Shown: one piece after another, positions 7,234-8,617 of the stretch
How positions within the stretch are numbered: the first letter of the stretch is position 1
Layout of the letters: each line of letters opens with the position of its first letter
NCBI GenBank assembly: GCA_938041615.1
Contig: CALISV010000091.1
Span: 1 to 8,617 of the forward strand
DNA length: 8,617 nucleotides
DNA from: an uncultured Campylobacter sp.
GTDB taxonomy: Bacteria; Campylobacterota; Campylobacteria; Campylobacterales; Campylobacteraceae
Reading direction: 5' to 3'
The notes under the pieces: model-generated
The model's database searches: none
What the model was told of the DNA's origin: nothing
The model's input: only the letters and a program-made list of their open reading frames with translations
Program-made: the position numbers and the translations under genes

Positions 7234-8335
7234 GCCTCTTTACGCGCTCACTCACGCGCCCATCAACGCGTATTTTAGTAAAAACTCGGACGATTTCGTG
7301 GTGCGCGAGATCCCGCTTTACGCATTTAGCGGGCAGGGCGAGCACCTCATCGTTGAAATCTGCAAAAAGGACATGACGACGCAAGAAGCCTTGCACGCTC
7401 TAAGCGAGGTTAGCGGCGTAAAAATGCGAGATTTCGGCTACGCGGGGCTAAAAGACAAGCAGGGCATGACGACGCAGTTTATCTCGATGCCGCGTAAATT
7501 TGAGTCTATGCTAGCAAATTTTAGCCACGAAAAGATGAAAATTTTAAGCCTCGCCGCACACGACAATAAGCTTCGCATCGGGCACTTAAAAGGCAATAGC
7601 TTTTTCATCCGCCTAAAAAAAGTGATGCCTAGCGAGGCGGCAAAGCTCGAACAAGCCGTGCGAAACATTGACGAGGCCGGGTATGCTAACTACTTTGGCT
7701 ATCAGCGTTTCGGCAAATACGGCGACAATGCGCAAAGTGGGCTGGAGCTGCTAAAATCTGGCACCGTAAACGGCAAAAAGAGCAAAAATCCAAAGCTAAA
7801 CGACTTTTTGATCTCGGCATATCAAAGCGATCTTTTTAACCGCTGGCTTAGCAAACGCGTGGAGATTTCGAGGTTTGCGCAGGATTTTAGCCTCGCTGAG
7901 CTAGCTCAAATTTACCCTTATCTTGACGGCGCGATTTTGAAAAATTTAAAATCGCAAAAGAGATTTTTTAAGCTTATTGAGGGCGAAGTTTTGGGTCACT
8001 ACCCGCACGGCAAGTGCTTTTTGTGCGAGGATTTGGACGCGGAGGGCGCGCGCTTTGACGCGAGAGATATCACTAGCTGCGGGCTGATCGCGGGCGCAAA
8101 GGCGTACGAGGCGCAGGGCGCGGCTAAGGTAGTAGAGGATCAAATTTTCGCGCAGGCAAATAAATTTAAAGCCAAAATGACGGGCTCGCGGCGCTTTGCG
8201 TGGTGTTATTTGGAGGATGCGAGCTATAAATACAACGAGGAAAAGGCGCATTTTACGATAAATTTTACGCTGCAAAAAGGCAGCTACGCGACGGTGGTGC
8301 TGGAGGAAATTCTCCACAAAAACATCTTTGAGTAA
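7211..8335 (+). CDS. truD: tRNA pseudouridine(13) synthase TruD
   Basis: TruD converts uridine 13 in the D-arm of certain tRNAs to pseudouridine. The 374-residue protein is slightly longer than E. coli TruD (349). The catalytic motif [15 protein letters not shown] is at 76-90 with the nucleophile Asp82. [14 protein letters not shown] (160-173) is the second hallmark, followed by [19 protein letters not shown], characteristic of the TRUD domain. The C-terminus ends in [18 protein letters not shown], also typical. The ATG at 7211 gives the expected N-terminus ([13 protein letters not shown]); an upstream in-frame TTG at 7178 would add 11 residues with no family support. AAGGA at 7193-7197 lies 13 bases upstream, a rather long spacing, inside thiL. 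The 23-base overlap implies co-transcription with thiL. No terminator is evident directly after the stop. Confidence 0.96.
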   Translation: MQETTIFKPLYALTHAPINAYFSKNSDDFVVREIPLYAFSGQGEHLIVEICKKDMTTQEALHALSEVSGVKMRDFGYAGLKDKQGMTTQFISMPRKFESMLANFSHEKMKILSLAAHDNKLRIGHLKGNSFFIRLKKVMPSEAAKLEQAVRNIDEAGYANYFGYQRFGKYGDNAQSGLELLKSGTVNGKKSKNPKLNDFLISAYQSDLFNRWLSKRVEISRFAQDFSLAELAQIYPYLDGAILKNLKSQKRFFKLIEGEVLGHYPHGKCFLCEDLDAEGARFDARDITSCGLIAGAKAYEAQGAAKVVEDQIFAQANKFKAKMTGSRRFAWCYLEDASYKYNEEKAHFTINFTLQKGSYATVVLEEILHKNIFE

Positions 8336-8560
8336 TTTTGTTGCGCTTGTTTTGTTGTGGACTTTATGATACCGATATACACATGTATCTTTGCAGACTG
8401 CCAGATATTGTTTTTTGATCAGTAAAGATGATATGGGTTGTATGTTTTAACAATGTCTATTAATGCTGTCGTATTTGTAGATATTTACAATAGTTTTTTG
8501 TGCATCTATCCTGGTATTTGGTTAGACTTCTTGAACTGAAATTTAGAGGAGTTGTTTTTT
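8336..8560. other. AT-rich non-coding tail after truD
   Basis: By hand count G+C here is only about 30-35 percent, against roughly half in the neighbouring genes, and the Campylobacter-typical AAATTT motif occurs just once. No open frame is convincing. The longest are a 28-codon hydrophobic frame at 8453-8539 and a short one from 8367, neither with a ribosome binding site or a recognisable product. GAGGAG at 8545-8550 resembles a ribosome binding site but leads only to a 14-codon frame at 8564-8608. The change in composition may mark an old insertion boundary or simply relaxed intergenic sequence. Confidence 0.5.
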
Positions 8561-8564
8561 AAAA

Positions 8565-8617
8565 TGGTGCCCGAGGTCGGCACTTTAACTTACGCTCAAA
8601 AGCCCTAGATTTGGGAC
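8565..8617 (-). pseudogene. Possible degraded 3' end of a Leu-like tRNA gene (cut by window end)
   Basis: Read on the - strand, the end of the window finishes CTCGGGC-A-CCA: a seven-base acceptor half, discriminator A and CCA at 8575-8565. It is preceded by CCGAC (8580-8576), the 3' half of a T-stem. The + strand segment begins as do the familiar antisense frames over Leu tRNA genes (MVPEVG...). The T-loop region reads GTAAGTTAAAGTG where GTCGGTTCGAGT would be expected: conserved C56 and G57 are gone, one base is inserted and two stem pairs are lost. A GCT-TTTG-AGC mini-hairpin sits where a class II variable arm would be. The 5' half lies beyond the window. It could be a tRNA relict, a fragment left by integration, or chance. 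Confidence 0.35.

Noticed and set aside
8453..8539. 28-codon hydrophobic frame, possible small membrane peptide or toxin
   Set aside because: No ribosome binding site, no partner gene or antisense RNA signal visible; hydrophobicity is expected from T-rich DNA.
8567..8585. Short hairpin GTGCC/GGCAC as a terminator
   Set aside because: Five pairs (8567-8571 with 8579-8583 as read, seven-base loop) and no T-run of useful length on the + strand; it overlaps the tRNA-like segment and I could not decide on a terminator role.
8564..8608. 14-codon frame MVPEVG... behind GAGGAG
   Set aside because: Frames beginning like this are well-known artefacts of reading across tRNA 3' ends; it is better explained by the tRNA-like segment.
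1..8617. CRISPR array, insertion sequence, phage or defence genes
   Set aside because: No regularly spaced repeats, transposase or integrase motifs, or nuclease-type defence genes were seen on either strand.

Overview
The window looks like chromosomal core sequence from a Campylobacter-type epsilonproteobacterium (Campylobacterota). Three things support this. The gene order glutamyl-tRNA reductase, prolyl-tRNA synthetase, FxsA-like membrane protein, porphobilinogen deaminase, UbiD decarboxylase is the one I recall for Campylobacter jejuni (hemA-proS-Cj0544-hemC-ubiD). The proteins read closely like their C. jejuni counterparts. The hexamer AAATTT is extremely frequent. The coding DNA is much richer in G+C than C. 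jejuni, so a higher-GC species of the C. rectus/showae/curvus/gracilis type is more likely; this is inference.

Layout, all genes on the + strand. Bases 2-4209 are one tightly packed unit: the 3' end of hemA, proS, an fxsA-like gene, hemC, and a gene for an exported protein I do not recognise. Every junction overlaps (4, 4, 13 and 4 bases), so the five genes are probably co-transcribed and translationally coupled. HemA and HemC carry out early steps of tetrapyrrole (heme) synthesis; ProRS charges tRNA-Pro. A 282-base gap (4210-4491) holds a long imperfect inverted repeat and probably the promoter region of the next gene.

Bases 4492-6300 encode a 602-residue UbiD-family decarboxylase, most likely acting in menaquinone synthesis. 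It is followed by two hairpins (6309-6374). A -10-like box then lies almost on top of the thiL start codon. thiL (6400-7233, thiamine-monophosphate kinase) overlaps truD (7211-8335, tRNA pseudouridine-13 synthase) by 23 bases.

The last 282 bases (8336-8617) hold no gene I can support. They are clearly more AT-rich than the genes. At the very end, on the - strand, there is a stretch resembling the 3' end of a class II (Leu-like) tRNA gene whose T-loop has lost conserved bases; the window ends before it can be judged.

Most of the window is ordinary housekeeping sequence. I found no defence system, CRISPR array, insertion sequence or evident new multi-gene system. The items most worth a second look are the tRNA-like relict beside the AT-rich tail, the unknown exported protein coupled to hemC, the inverted repeat at 4257-4338, and the possible leaderless start of thiL.
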